64,000 bases of DNA, taken from Pyrenopolyporus hunteri. Lineage: Eukaryota; Ascomycota; Sordariomycetes; Xylariales; Hypoxylaceae. The translations under genes were made by a program, and so were the position numbers. Numbering within the stretch: the first letter of the stretch is position 1; each line of letters starts with the position of its first letter. Location of the stretch: assembly GCA_902806595.1 (NCBI GenBank), contig CADCXC010000003.1:930001-994000 (forward strand). Reading direction: 5' to 3'. The notes beneath the pieces were generated by a model that saw only the letters and a list, made by a program, of their open reading frames with translations, made no database searches and was not told the origin of the DNA. Below, piece after piece: positions 33,782-44,660 of this stretch.

Positions 33782-35278
33782 CTTTGAAGTTGACCCGAAA
33801 GTCGCAGACGGGAAGATGGCAGATAAGAAAGGGTTGATGATGGAGAGTTGAAATAAAAATGAAGGGAAAAAAGAGGGATGAGAAGAAGGCTGAACGTATC
33901 AAAACCCTGCCCCAGAAAAAAAAGGGAAGGAATAAGGTGACGCGAGCTTTGGGGGAGAGCGGACCCCACTTTAATGCGCGACGCGGTTTAATGGATTTCC
34001 AGGGCAACTTCGTCTACCACCGGGTAGTACCTTACCTAGGTACCAGGCTTGCATGCACGTATTACGCAGAGGTACCTAAGGCATCTAACTACATGTACAT
34101 GTAGGTAGTAGGCACCTGCCTAGCGTAGGTACCGTATATACCGGTGTAGATATGCTTATCGGATAGGATGATAAGTAATATAAGTTGATAAGGAAATGAA
34201 AGGATACCTTAATTCAATTCAGGTATTAAGATAACGACTTTCATGTTGTCTAAGTAGTAAGAGGAGAAGAGAAGCGGAACGAGTCGATCTGTTACGAGAA
34301 GATCTTAATCGGAGGGTAACAACGTCAAAGGTATAAGTCAAGGGTGCTAATCGTACACTTAGATCGACTACCGGATATATATTCTACGAGGCCCTCCGTC
34401 CTATATATAATGAATCCTCCAGTATGAGCGCCTGCGCACCGCGAGGGTGCACAGGTGCAATACGCCCCTCGCGCCTCAAGGCTCGAAGGGTGCCGACTTA
34501 TGGTCATGTGACCGTAAGTCTACGGCTAGGGGTCTGGATGGCCCGTGCCTCCATGAGGTCTCCTCAACAGGCCGCAACCCTCATTGTGTCGAGGGCAATT
34601 TCTGGCTGATAGATTCAGTAGCGGCCTTACATACAGCCTCGGGCCAGACGAATCGTCAAAAGAGCGAGTAAAAGCCACACGGTAAGAACGAACACGAAAA
34701 TAAAACCAAGAAATTACCCGAATCTAGGCCCAAGTAATAAATAGGCATAACATGGAATGGGTACTAGGTAGGTAGCGACCATACTTGATGGTGCCCGTGT
34801 TTACGAAACTGGCAATTTTACAATACCTACCATTAAGAGGACACCCATAGGCTCATATGACGTCGATGTCGAATCGAGAGAAAGCCATAGTCGTCTCATC
34901 GATTTAATAGAGATAAAACATAATTTACCAGCCTCAGTCAACATGATAACCTCAGTCAAATCCGCCATCCTTTTCAACTTCAATACTAACGCTAATACCC
35001 ACGCCAAAGCCTTTACGGCGGTTACTTACTCCTACCAAGATCACAACTTAAGGAATAGAAACAAAACTCGGTTACACAGGCATTATTGTAAGTCCCACGT
35101 GTTGATTGCCTAATACATTGAAGTCCATTAGGTACTTAGGTACATCGCGAACACGTATGAAAAGGGGTAATACGCCCCCCTTTCCAACAATTATAGCAGT
35201 GGTCTCCACGACACCTATGACACAGTCGTACCCCATATCCCACCATTCTAGCCCTCGTAACGTCCTCTAAGTCAGCAT
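33782..35278. other. SPT16 promoter and spacer with palindromes
   Basis: No gene is supported. The spacer holds a CCTAGG palindrome at 34034-34043 and a 16-base perfect palindrome at 34089-34104. A GC-rich island occurs at about 34420-34600 in otherwise AT-rich DNA; its short frames are not recognisable. Confidence 0.5.
34089..34104. repeat. 16-base perfect palindrome (CTACATGTACATGTAG)
   Basis: The sequence equals its own reverse complement. A shorter relative (ACATGTACATGT) occurs near 47989. Confidence 0.85.
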
Positions 35279-35494
35279 TTATCCGCTATCTCCGTCCGGA
35301 TCCTCAATCGAGGGAGGGAGTTTGAAGCCGTCCTTTGGGTCTTGATCGCCATCCCCTTTCCCCTTATTATCGGACTGGTCCGGCGGTACCGGCGGAGTAG
35401 CCCCAGAGGAAGACGAGGAATTTGTCGCATCCTTATTTCCATTCTTCTCATTCTTATTTGATGAGGATGGATTCGAGGATGGTTTACCGTTCAT
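35279..35494 (-). CDS. Small low-complexity ORF, hypothetical
   Basis: This 71-residue frame is composed almost entirely of Ser, Asn, Lys, Gly, Asp and Pro (PSSNPSSSNKNEKNGNKD, then PPVPPDQSDNKGKGDGDQD). It has no hydrophobic core and no recognisable domain, and would be disordered. It could be a real small protein, the last exon of a larger one, or chance. Its composition resembles the neighbouring acidic ORF at 36387-36875 on the same strand, which is the main reason to list it. Confidence 0.3.
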   Translation of the reverse strand: MNGKPSSNPSSSNKNEKNGNKDATNSSSSSGATPPVPPDQSDNKGKGDGDQDPKDGFKLPPSIEDPDGDSG

Positions 35495-36317
35495 TTTTGG
35501 TCAGAAATGAGGGGCTATTTCTACGTCAAACTGACAGGTATAACTAATAGAAGCGGTTGCTTTCGATTTGATGCAATACAGTCGGCATCAAAAAATGACC
35601 TATGCGTATATCGAAGAGATTCGGCGTTATTAACGAAGGAAATAGTAGAAGATTTCTGCGTTTATATAAAGCGAGGAACAGTTCACGGTTCATGAGTGAT
35701 ATGTTTGCCCACATTACAGGTAGGAACGTAGTGTGTGACGAATTACGTTACACCAACATGAATATACACCTGTACGTGAGTCTGGATGTTCAGACTCAGA
35801 CGATCGATGTACAATCCAACTCAAGCACTTTTTCAACCCGACTTCATAACATAGTAGAGATACGAAAGTCTGAGTGAGCGTAAAGTGCGGTGCCTCTCTC
35901 AATAACTACGATCCTCAAGGGCCTAATAATGTTAGCGATAAGCTCTACCTTATATTCCCTATGCGAACTGAGCTTTAAAGACGGTATTTTTTTATACCTT
36001 AAACACGGAAGCCTTAGCAACTCTTTATATACTATAACTAGGTATACGAATTATATTGGAAAACTAGGCACTGAATTTTAACCATCCACTGTACAACTTA
36101 GGTATAGCAGGCCGCCCAACAGACTAGAAGAGTCGGCATTATTGATAGATTCAATTATTATAAACCAACATCAGATAACCTATTACCAGAAGCCACATAA
36201 CCATTCCAGCCGAGGGTTGATACGCAACTCGGAATCATTGCTTTAGCTATTCAGACAGGATCGAATACAAGAAGAAATACGCGAGGGTTATCTTTTCCAT
36301 GTCTAATTCTCGCCATA
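35495..36317. other. AT-rich spacer between two low-complexity ORFs
   Basis: Short frames on both strands (35507-36081) are AT-driven and show no recognisable protein. Nothing else is seen. Confidence 0.5.
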
Positions 36318-36386
36318 TTACTTATCATCGTTCTTATCGTCGTTCCCATAATCATTCTCATCATCATCATTATCTTCCTCTTCTTC

Positions 36387-36875
36387 CTACCCCCCCTCAT
36401 CATCATCGTCATCATCATCATCACTGAAGTCGTCAAATCCGCGAGTCGGTCTCGAGAAGTCGTAGAGGTAACCTCCTAAGCCCGAGCGCGTGTGAGGAGA
36501 ATCGCAGATCCTACAAAAGCCGTCGATCGATAACTCATGGCCTGGATATTCTTCGCTCAAGCTATCATATCCGGATTCGTCATAATCCGACTCCTCGTCG
36601 CTCGGATTCTCATCGCCGGAGTCTTCATCGGTAGACTGCTCCTCGTCGGAGCCATCGCCGTCTGAGTCTTTATGGGCCGAGCCGCTTTCACTCTGGCCGC
36701 CACCGCTAGAGTCGTGGTTGCTAGGGCTGTTATGGCCTGAGCTGGAGCCGTCGCCGTCGCTATCGCCGCTATTGGAGTCCACCTCGGCATTTGAAGAACG
36801 ATCATCCTTGCTATTATGTGTGCCACTACCTGGGCTGCTGTCTCCCGGTCCCGTAGAGGATGGGGAGGAGCTCAT
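36387..36875 (-). CDS. Acidic disordered protein, hypothetical; frame continues past an in-frame TAG
   Basis: The frame encodes 162 residues rich in Ser, Gly, Asp and Glu (SGDSDGDGSSSGHNS, DEESDYDESGYDSLSEEY). The one folded-looking patch is DGFCRICDSPHTRSGLGGYLY (about 116-136), which carries a Cys-x-x-Cys pair, followed by FDDFSDDDDDDDDEGG. I do not recognise it. The TAG at 36387-36389 is in frame with a further 22 codons of the same acidic character, ending at a TAA at 36318-36320. So the protein may have been longer, may be read through, or an intron may lie here. The CxxC patch could bind a metal only together with further ligands that are not obvious. Confidence 0.45.
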   Translation of the reverse strand: MSSSPSSTGPGDSSPGSGTHNSKDDRSSNAEVDSNSGDSDGDGSSSGHNSPSNHDSSGGGQSESGSAHKDSDGDGSDEEQSTDEDSGDENPSDEESDYDESGYDSLSEEYPGHELSIDGFCRICDSPHTRSGLGGYLYDFSRPTRGFDDFSDDDDDDDDEGG

Positions 36876-38478
36876 CGCCGGTATAAGGGTTGTTGTTGTT
36901 TCTAGAAAGTTTCCCGGCGTGAGGTTAGAGCGTTATCCATACCTGGGAGTAACGGAATGTATATTACGATGAAAAGGCAAGAAGGAAAGCAACGTGTAAT
37001 GTTTCAAGATACATTAAATAAATATATGGTTTCCCAGAAATTAAGTGTTAGGCTGCGTAGGGGGGTGTGTTGCGGCAAAGTCAGCGGATTTCTGACAATA
37101 ATAACCGTTATACACCAGACAAACACTGAGTAGAAAACTAAGACACGTCTAACTTGTATTTGCGCATGCGGTATTATGATTTGGCCAATTCGTTGCCTAA
37201 GTTTCCCTCCCAATCCGCTAACAATATATTGGTTAATTTACCCATCTTCAATGATGCTTCTTAGACTATCTAGCATCGAAGGAAAGTGTTGACAACCCTA
37301 AACCTTCATATGCAACATTGCCGCCAATCCAGCCATATAGGGGGCTTGACTGAGTTCTCCATAAGCACATTGAGTTAACGTCCTCTCAAAATTTTCCAAG
37401 TGGCTAGAATGTTAATTGTAGACCATTTCTGCCACGCCTACTACGCACAAGAGTCAATACAAACCCAGCTATGAAACACGGAATATAATATGGATATAAG
37501 ATGACGTTATTAGACCCTCGCCTTTGTTTAGACCGCTACACAGACACATCTATCTCGGGTGGAACACAACTGCCGGAGGTTCGGTCAGTAATCCGGTACC
37601 TATGACGAACTTCGCGAAGTCTCTATATGTACGGAGAATGCAGCTGTGTAGCGTCTAAGGCAATTCCCCCTTATCCACCACTATGTACCTCATGTGTGTG
37701 TTAGCGTCCGTCATTAGTACCTACCTATGGGTACCAAGCACGATCTTCGCCAACCCTAACTTCTTTTTAGGTGGCGAATACGTAGTGGTTCTAGCTTATG
37801 ATAATGTACTCCGTGAATATTATCTACCCGGGTATCAGGTATTTACCAACCAAGGTACCTACCTAGGTGGTATGACTCCATGCGTCAGGTACCTGAGGAG
37901 GCGGCTAGCAATTATGCCTCCAATCGTATCGGTTACCGTCGAAACCTGATACTTAGCGCATCGTCGCACAACTCCCGGCGAACACGGTGCGTAGTTGCAA
38001 TTCGTATCTCTATTCGCAAGTCCGGGGGACAACAAACAATTAACTACAAGAAAACAGCACGAACAGCGCATTAGGCAAAGAAACAGAATCATCGTCAGAA
38101 CTACACGTAAAAGCCGTCACGCCCGGCATCCGGATGCCCGGTTGCCCGCCTGTCCGCCAGCCAGCTCGTAGCAAAAGTGCAACAGTAAAGACATCCATCA
38201 GGGGTATTGAGCGTCGAACCACGCTCTGCAACCGCATTCGTAATCCGTACCGGAAACGCCAGAAACTCGTACACCTATCCATGTCGTGTTGTTGAAGACG
38301 TCGTCATCCTACCGGCGACCCTGGAATATTGGTCGTCTATTTATGCCCTCATAAACTCGTCGTAAGCCCCTGGATCCTGATAAACCCCCCTGTTCCCCTT
38401 CCATCCTTGAACGCCGAATAACGGAAAAAGGAAAGGGAGTCGAATCCAATCAACTTGAGGTAAACCCGGACAAGTAAA
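36876..38478. other. Intergenic spacer, nothing recognised
   Basis: A CCTAGG-type palindrome lies at 37852-37870. Short frames at 37004-38282 lack recognisable content. Confidence 0.5.
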
Positions 38479-39674
38479 CTACATCTCCATTCTTGCAGCG
38501 ATGTCTTCACTCATGCCTCTAACGGAGTGCGCGACTCGCTCGTTCTCGTCCTCGCTTTCATCACTCTCTTCGTCGTACTGATCGGTCTCCTCTTCGGACG
38601 AGGAGGGGTCGTGGAGAGGATCAATCTCGACGTCCTCGTCTGGGTCGTAGGGGATCATGTCGTCGTCGTCATAATTGTCATCGTCGTCATCGTCGTCGTT
38701 AACGACACGGTTCGCGAGCTGATCTCCGAGCCAGTATCTGGCGCGCTTGTTCGCACCTAGGCTGCCGGGTAGGGGTGCTGCGTGGCGCTTCGACAGACCA
38801 TTGCTACCGCGTCTGTGGGGCGCGAGCGCGGGAGAGTTGACCACGATTGGTAAGCCTCTAACATACAGATAGGCAACCCTCTTCTTATTCTTGTTGAAGA
38901 AGAAGTAGTGCATGCGCCAGATAGCGGCCTCGTCTCCATCAAAAGGATCCTCGAGCGGCTGATAGGAGAACACGTTGCAGTCCTTCAGGGTCATCTCGTT
39001 ATCAATCATGGTCCACATGTGGGGGCTCCAAGCCGGACTGCTAATCACATCACCTCCCCCACCTAGGTTGGCTGCGGGAGAGCTGCTATAGGAGCGGTAT
39101 GAGGAATTCGCATTGGGAGAAAGCAACGAAGAGCCTAACGGGCGGACACTATTCAGCGTGTTATCGATGTTAGCCATTACGTGCTGTAGATTGCGCTCGC
39201 GGCGGAAGTCCGTCGGGCGCAGGACGTGGGAGAAGTCGTAATCCGGGTGGCTCGCGTTCAGCGTCGCGATTAGATAGGCGAAAGTGCGACGGCTCGAGAT
39301 CTCGCTGAGGTTGCCGAAAGGACTAGAGCGCGACAAGTTAAGCGACGCGGCCATCTCCTTACGTTGTGGCGGCGACAGTGATGCGCCAAACTTAATGAGC
39401 GCAGCATGTTGGGCCTCGAGAGAATTCTCGATTGACTTGTAGAGTTTCTTGTCCGAGCCGGCGGCCTTCGTGGTGTAGAGGTCGCATCCGCCCTTGACTT
39501 TGCATTCAGCCGTGGTGAAATTCAGCGCCGAGGTGACGATGTCGAAATCGCGAAGTGGGAGGAACTGTGTTTTAAAGTAGCGGTTAACTCGAGCTCCCGC
39601 AACATGTCCGGATGCCGACTCGGCCGGGAAACTCTAAGACATATTTATGTAGCAGAGAGCGTACTGACCTTCAT
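38479..39674 (-). CDS. MAF1: MAF1, repressor of RNA polymerase III, two exons
   Basis: Exon 1 is only two codons (39674-39669, Met-Lys). A 104 bp intron (GTCAGT...ACACAG) separates it from exon 2 (39564-38479), giving 363 residues. The start is fixed by the family N-terminus: MK joined to FLPLRDFDIVTSALNFTTAE. The conserved boxes are visible: CKVKGGCDLYTTKAAG (box A), PDYDFSHVLRPTDFRRE (box B), and WTMIDNEMTLKDCNVFSYQP with EAAIWRMHYFFFNKNKKRVAY (box C). The C-terminus is a long Asp/Glu tract, longer than in yeast relatives. Between boxes A and B sits a Ser/Asn-rich loop of the kind phosphorylated by PKA/TORC1 in yeast. MAF1 shuts down tRNA and 5S rRNA transcription under stress, moving into the nucleus when dephosphorylated. 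Confidence 0.96.
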
Positions 39675-41120
39675 CTTTGCGTCGTTGATATTTTCGCGAT
39701 GGCATAAATGAAAATATCATAGGTTGGGACAGGGCAACAGAAGGGGAGAGCCAAAATGAAGAGGTTACAAAACGAAACAAAACGAAACAAAACGCGGAGA
39801 GGAAAGGGAATTAATGATATACAGCTCCAGCAGTTGTTAGTGCGATTGGAATCGTCCGGAGAACGAGTGACACCTGTATCTAATGCGGTGACGGGAATTC
39901 GCTATTTAAGGGGTGACTATCGTCCTGACGATGTGCGTAATTGCTGGTGCTGCTGTGGTTGCCAGCAAGCTGACAAAGAATGACAATGAGAATATGCTTC
40001 AAATCCCTGTAAAGCCGGACTAGGCGGAATGAACTAGGCGGTAGATTGTCTAGTAAGCACAGGGAGAAGAGGACATCATGTATTATAAGCCTAATTGGAA
40101 CTTGAAGATAATCGACGTGGTTGTCGTCGAAATTGATATTGGAGCCTTTAAAGTGGAAGAAGGCAAGTTGCGACGATTCGCGCGGATTGGAGCGCTGCGA
40201 GATGATGTGTGTGGTGGTTGATCAGGTGTTTGGCCGTGTCAGACATGGCTGACAAGGAACCCAAGAACCCCTAAGAAAAGCCGGATGTTTGCCGTTTCCT
40301 TGTCTTCTCGAATCCGGTCGCGGGTCGCAGGGTCGCAGGGTCGGATGTCGCAGGGGGGGGAGACTATCGAAGCTTGGAAGAGGAGGGGAGGAGGGGGGGT
40401 GTGGCTTGATACTAGCTATGAAGAGCCCATAATAGCTTATACTTCGTAGAGCGTCATTGGCTGGTAATCATTGGTTGGGAATCTTCCCACCACGCCCAGA
40501 GCACTAATGTACTAATAGGGGAGAACGACGGGCCAAAGCTAAACGAATGAGATAGCGTCAAGATGCCACGAGTGTCAAGGGAGCCCTTTGAAGAAATTCA
40601 AAGAAACGTACCTTGGATGTTCACCATGCAATAACGTAGTCGTCGACAATGGACGCTTAATTAGCGTTCTGATGAGCCATTGGAGATTGTAGCTAAATCC
40701 CGCCAGCTTGTTCGCGCATCGCTGCGCTGGACTGGTTGCTAGAAGCGCGGGAGCATGTGCCGCGATAGGCCCCAGACTTGCCGAATGGACCCGGGTAGTG
40801 GATGTTCTCGACTATAGGCCGACAACAGATACGGCACTGAGATTGTATCACTTCCAAACGAGTGTTTTACATTCAACAACTGGTAACACGGCTCTTCCAA
40901 CACGGACGACGATAACGATGCTGCTGCAATTTTGGATCACAGGAACCCGACATTCTTTAACGCGATCTCGATATCCTTAGAAACCTGCGAGGAGAATCAA
41001 ATATAAGCGTACTTGCAAATGCAAAGTGTCTGATACTCTAGTCCCTTAAAACCTGTTGCGCCGTGCCCCGGGAAGGCCCCTCTATGGCCGCAAATCGCTC
41101 GAAAACAGTACAATGTTATG
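39675..41120. other. MAF1 promoter and 3' flank of APS1
   Basis: The stretch holds an AACGAAACAAA duplication near 39770-39795 and imperfect GTCGCAGGG repeats near 40315-40350. No gene is recognised; a 90-codon plus-strand frame at 40708-40980 has no domain content. Confidence 0.5.
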
Positions 41121-41914
41121 TTACATGATTTTCGTAACCTCGTCTTCGACCTGGGCAGAAGAGAAGCGGTGTCAGTGGTATAAGGGTAAACGGAAGGATA
41201 TCGAGTTTGGACGTAGATCGCTCGAGGTTTAGGGGGTTCCAAGGGAAGCAGTAGCAATACAAGCCCAAGTAGACGACTTACCTCCATGTCCTCAAGGGAG
41301 TCTTGTTGCCCTATACAGCGAAGGACATTCTTCTTACTGCTCTCCTGAAGCTCCCCTGCTAATAATATTTCGTCTAGTATATAATAGGCTTTTGTGAAGG
41401 AGAAGATAATATCGAGCTCGCAGACGTTGCCGTAGTACTTGTCCATCTGTTCGACGTATCGGTGGATGATCTCGAGGGTGATCAGCTCGTTGTCATCGGA
41501 GGAGCAGCCAGCAATGAAGAATAGGGAGGCGTAACGGCGGTAGACGATTTTGGTATCTGGGTCATCGGTGAGCAGCCTTTCTCGATAGTAAGGCGGGATA
41601 GGGGGAAGGGAAAAGGGGGGCGCGAACCCTTGTACTCGAGAAAGTTGCACATTCGAGTTCGTCTGGCGAGGACTAGTTGAGAGACGTCCTTGACGATCTT
41701 CGCCTTATCCTTAGGAGACAAGGTCGTAAACCATTTTGCCAGGCGCTAGATATTTTATTAGATCAACACAGAAGAGCCCGGGGGAGGATAAAGAGATTTC
41801 ATACCACCTTACCCTGCCGAGAGAGCAGGATTAAATAACTATGGTGTCAATAGTTAGTTGCATTCCGATGGCGACGGATGATACGCTGGACGGCGTGGCG
41901 TACTTAATAGCCAT
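41121..41914 (-). CDS. APS1: AP-1 adaptor complex sigma subunit, five exons
   Basis: Minus-strand exons 41914-41904, 41838-41805, 41745-41628, 41556-41282 and 41150-41121 join in phase to 155 residues, the normal sigma-adaptin length. The joined sequence begins MAINYLILLSRQGKVRLAKW, a near-canonical sigma1 start spread over three exons. It continues SPKDKAKIVKDVSQLVLARR, FLEYKDTKIVYRRYASLFFI, CELDIIFSFTKAYYILDEIL and GQQDSLEDMEVEDEVTKIM. Introns are 65, 59, 71 and 131 bp. The small subunit of AP-1 pairs with gamma-adaptin and helps recognise acidic dileucine sorting signals on clathrin vesicles at the trans-Golgi and endosomes. An (AGC)10 repeat lies about 150 bp upstream of the start. Confidence 0.97.
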
Positions 41915-42060
41915 TGTGATGGTTCTCACATCACCATGGCAGGATGAGAAAGGAAGAGACTCGTCGAGAGCTCGACGTGTGTTGTGTTTTGATGTATAGT
42001 GCGTTGGGTGTTGGCGGTATTGGAAAGCGTCGTTGTTGTTAATGATGAACGAGATGGATG

Positions 42061-42062
<2 letters not shown>

Positions 42063-42092
<30 letters not shown>
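42063..42092. repeat. (AGC)10 trinucleotide microsatellite
   Basis: Ten uninterrupted AGC units lie upstream of the AP-1 sigma start on its 5' side. On the gene's strand they read as CTG/GCT repeats. Confidence 0.95.
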
Positions 42093-42094
<2 letters not shown>

Positions 42095-42217
42095 TTTCTT
42101 AGTTACCAGTAGTGGGGTTGGGCACGAGCTGTCAAATTCAGTTCTGCGACCGCAATCAGACGTACGACCTCTGATACGACAGCTGTCCTTGTGAATTGCC
42201 GGTCCGACTCCCTTTAA

Positions 42218-42241
42218 AGCTACCTAGGTACCTAGGTAGCT
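42218..42241. repeat. 24-base perfect palindrome built of CCTAGG-GTAC-CTAGG
   Basis: The core TACCTAGGTACCTAGGTA (42221-42238) and three bases on each side are self-complementary. It is the longest perfect member of the dispersed CCTAGGTACC family seen in the spacers of this window. Confidence 0.9.
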
Positions 42242-43493
42242 ACATGTAATTGTATCCAGGGAGGTACCCCCACGGTTTTTAGTCACCACCTGCAGACAGC
42301 GCGGCCATTGAGTTTCCGCAGCTGACATATGCGACAGATTTAAACCCTTGGCCCGCGCCTTTCCTTAACTCCAGCTTCTAGAACCAACATTAAAAATAAT
42401 AACCTAACATAAAATAAGGCCGACGGAGAGCTAGTTACATACAACCTACCTACTTCCAAACTCGAGAACTTATCAATCCACACGAATATATTGGATCTCT
42501 ATTGGCCTTGGCGGTAGCGTCGATTGCAACACCCCACATCCTCTGGATGACCGGAGATGGATTTCTTGCATATGGTTCTCAGACGGATTGCCCATTCCTG
42601 GCATCTCTCGAGTGGGCGGGTGACCCATCAATGACATTTCGATTTCGAATGTTCTACGCGAACATATCGGCTACTTCCTAACATATGATATTACCTATGA
42701 ACAAGGTAGGTCCCTAGGTAAGTAGGGGTCCGCCGTCAGCGGTATCACCACCACACGCGACGGATGCCCACTCACACACGCCCATATCGCACATACCTGA
42801 ACACCTCGCTATTTCGTTTCTAATGCTAGTGGCGATCCCACCCGTTATCCAAACAAGTGCTACATTTCACCATAGGATTACCTCCATTGTATATCTGCCT
42901 GGGTACCTACTTATACGATGAAATCTCCTTCCAATACATAATCGTAATCTCTTTACATATTCCTTACATATTCAAGTCTTGGTATCCAGTTGCGACAGCC
43001 TCCTATTGGTCAGCATCGTCTGATCTATATTTCAGAAGGTTGAGTTCAATACCCGTCTCTAGGGAAGCTGAGTAAGTGTCTCCCGACCGAAATCCTTACA
43101 CTATCTCCGTCTGTGTACATGTATCTAACCCATCTCCTACACAATCAAGTTACCTAACACACGTGTAATACGCACGGGTGTATAGGCGGTACTTATAAAC
43201 CTTGAGGATCGCTAACTCGGGAGGTTAGGTTCTCACTTCCCTACTAGGTTACCTATTTAGATCAGTGAGACCCCACCTCGGTCTATATTATAAAGCTTCA
43301 GTTTTCCTACCCACTTTCTCATGCAACCTGCGTGATATTGAAAACGATTGGTAATATACCTTCCTACATCGATAACCTATCTCTCCTTGTGATTGTTATT
43401 ACCTATCTTATGTTATACCTCTCCTACCTTCTTATTTAGGTCGGGGTTCCTTCGCTGTTTTTTTCATATCGAACACATTTTTTCTCCGTCGCC

Positions 43494-44441
43494 ATGACTA
43501 GAATAATCTTATCGACGGGCAACGTCATGCTCAGCGGCCCCTCCATCATTCGCAAACCAGGGACCAATAGATCAAATCTCGAACTTACAAACTCCCTCCG
43601 AAACAATATCCTCGCCGCGCAACAGGACCACGCCGCGACGCTCCAAAACGGCAATGGCCACGCCTCTCACGATCAGCGCAATGGACACAGCAGTCACCCA
43701 GAGCCGGAGGGTTGGACGGAGCGGGAGGGATCTACTCTGTATGTCCCGCGCATCGACTGGGAGTCGTCTAGGCTACAAGAGGAACGCGCGCAGTACGAGA
43801 TAACCGTTAAACTGTTCTTTCTACCAACAGCGCCGCCGGAGAAGAGGATGGATTATATCAAGGAAGCATTGAGGCTGGTCACCAAAGAATTAGGCGTGAG
43901 CGACGTTGATCTACTCATAGCCTCGTTCCCCGGCTTAGCATTCGAAGGCGACTGCGAGTGGGAGGCCGACAGGAAGAACGCGACCATGGGTAATGACGAA
44001 GAAGAGGTGAATACGTGGGGTCTGTTGGAAAAATTGCACGAGCAAGGCCAGATCAGTCGACTCGGCATCGCCGAATTCGGCACCGAGAAGCTAAAGCGAT
44101 TCCTAGAGAAGGTCAAGGTCCGTCCTGCCGTCGACCAGATCAACATCAAGAATTGCTGTAACGTGCCTCCGCCTCTGGTAAAGCTCGCCAAGGACGAGGG
44201 CATCGAGCTGCTCACCCACCACGACCCCACAGATATCCTACCCAGCGGCACGCTACGGGAGCTGCTCGGTCAGGGTCCTCAGGGCGCTGGCGTCCTGGCG
44301 GACAGCAAAACGGACGGTAGCGGGCTCAAGGGTGAGATCATCCCCGAATGGGTTGTCAAGTATACGGCGTTCGTCAAAAACCGGGGAGTGATCGAGAACA
44401 AAGGTTACTTTGCGAGCGCGGAGTCTGCGGAGGAGACTTAG
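43494..44441 (+). CDS. GCLM: Glutamate-cysteine ligase regulatory (modifier) subunit
   Basis: A single exon encodes 315 residues with an aldo/keto-reductase-like fold. Visible family blocks are MTRIILSTGNVMLSGPSIIRKP at the start, ITVKLFFLPTAPPEKRMDYIKEAL, LGVSDVDLLIASFPGL, WGLLEKLHEQGQISRLGIAEFG (the AKR barrel core), VRPAVDQINIKNCC and GIELLTHHDPTDIL. This subunit binds the catalytic glutamate-cysteine ligase and lowers its feedback inhibition by glutathione, raising glutathione synthesis in the cytosol. The linker around residues 45-75 (NGNGHASHDQRNGHSSH) is a low-complexity fungal insertion. The gene ends 219 bp from the convergent BUD32. It is a functional partner in principle of the GST at 2 kb, but distance argues against co-regulation by position. 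Confidence 0.93.
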   Translation: MTRIILSTGNVMLSGPSIIRKPGTNRSNLELTNSLRNNILAAQQDHAATLQNGNGHASHDQRNGHSSHPEPEGWTEREGSTLYVPRIDWESSRLQEERAQYEITVKLFFLPTAPPEKRMDYIKEALRLVTKELGVSDVDLLIASFPGLAFEGDCEWEADRKNATMGNDEEEVNTWGLLEKLHEQGQISRLGIAEFGTEKLKRFLEKVKVRPAVDQINIKNCCNVPPPLVKLAKDEGIELLTHHDPTDILPSGTLRELLGQGPQGAGVLADSKTDGSGLKGEIIPEWVVKYTAFVKNRGVIENKGYFASAESAEET

Positions 44442-44660
44442 ACTGGCTTTGATTTTCGTCTATTCTTTTTGCATATTCCGGGTAACGATAGCATCTTGAT
44501 GGTTTAGGGTTTCCAGCATTAGATCATGAATATACAACGAGCACGCAAGTCTAGAAGAGGTAATATTTCTTCGCCTCATTTCAAGAATCCACGCTCCCGA
44601 TGGGTGTAATCGCAGTAGAATCAAGTCCGAGTAATGATTGGCAAGGGGCCGTACATCACC

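Larger units (their letters stand above)
41915..43493. other. Divergent intergenic region between APS1 and GCLM-like gene
   Basis: The region serves as upstream DNA of both genes. It contains the (AGC)10 microsatellite, a 24-base perfect palindrome (42218-42241) and several TACCTAGGTA-like words. No protein-coding sequence is recognised. Confidence 0.55.
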
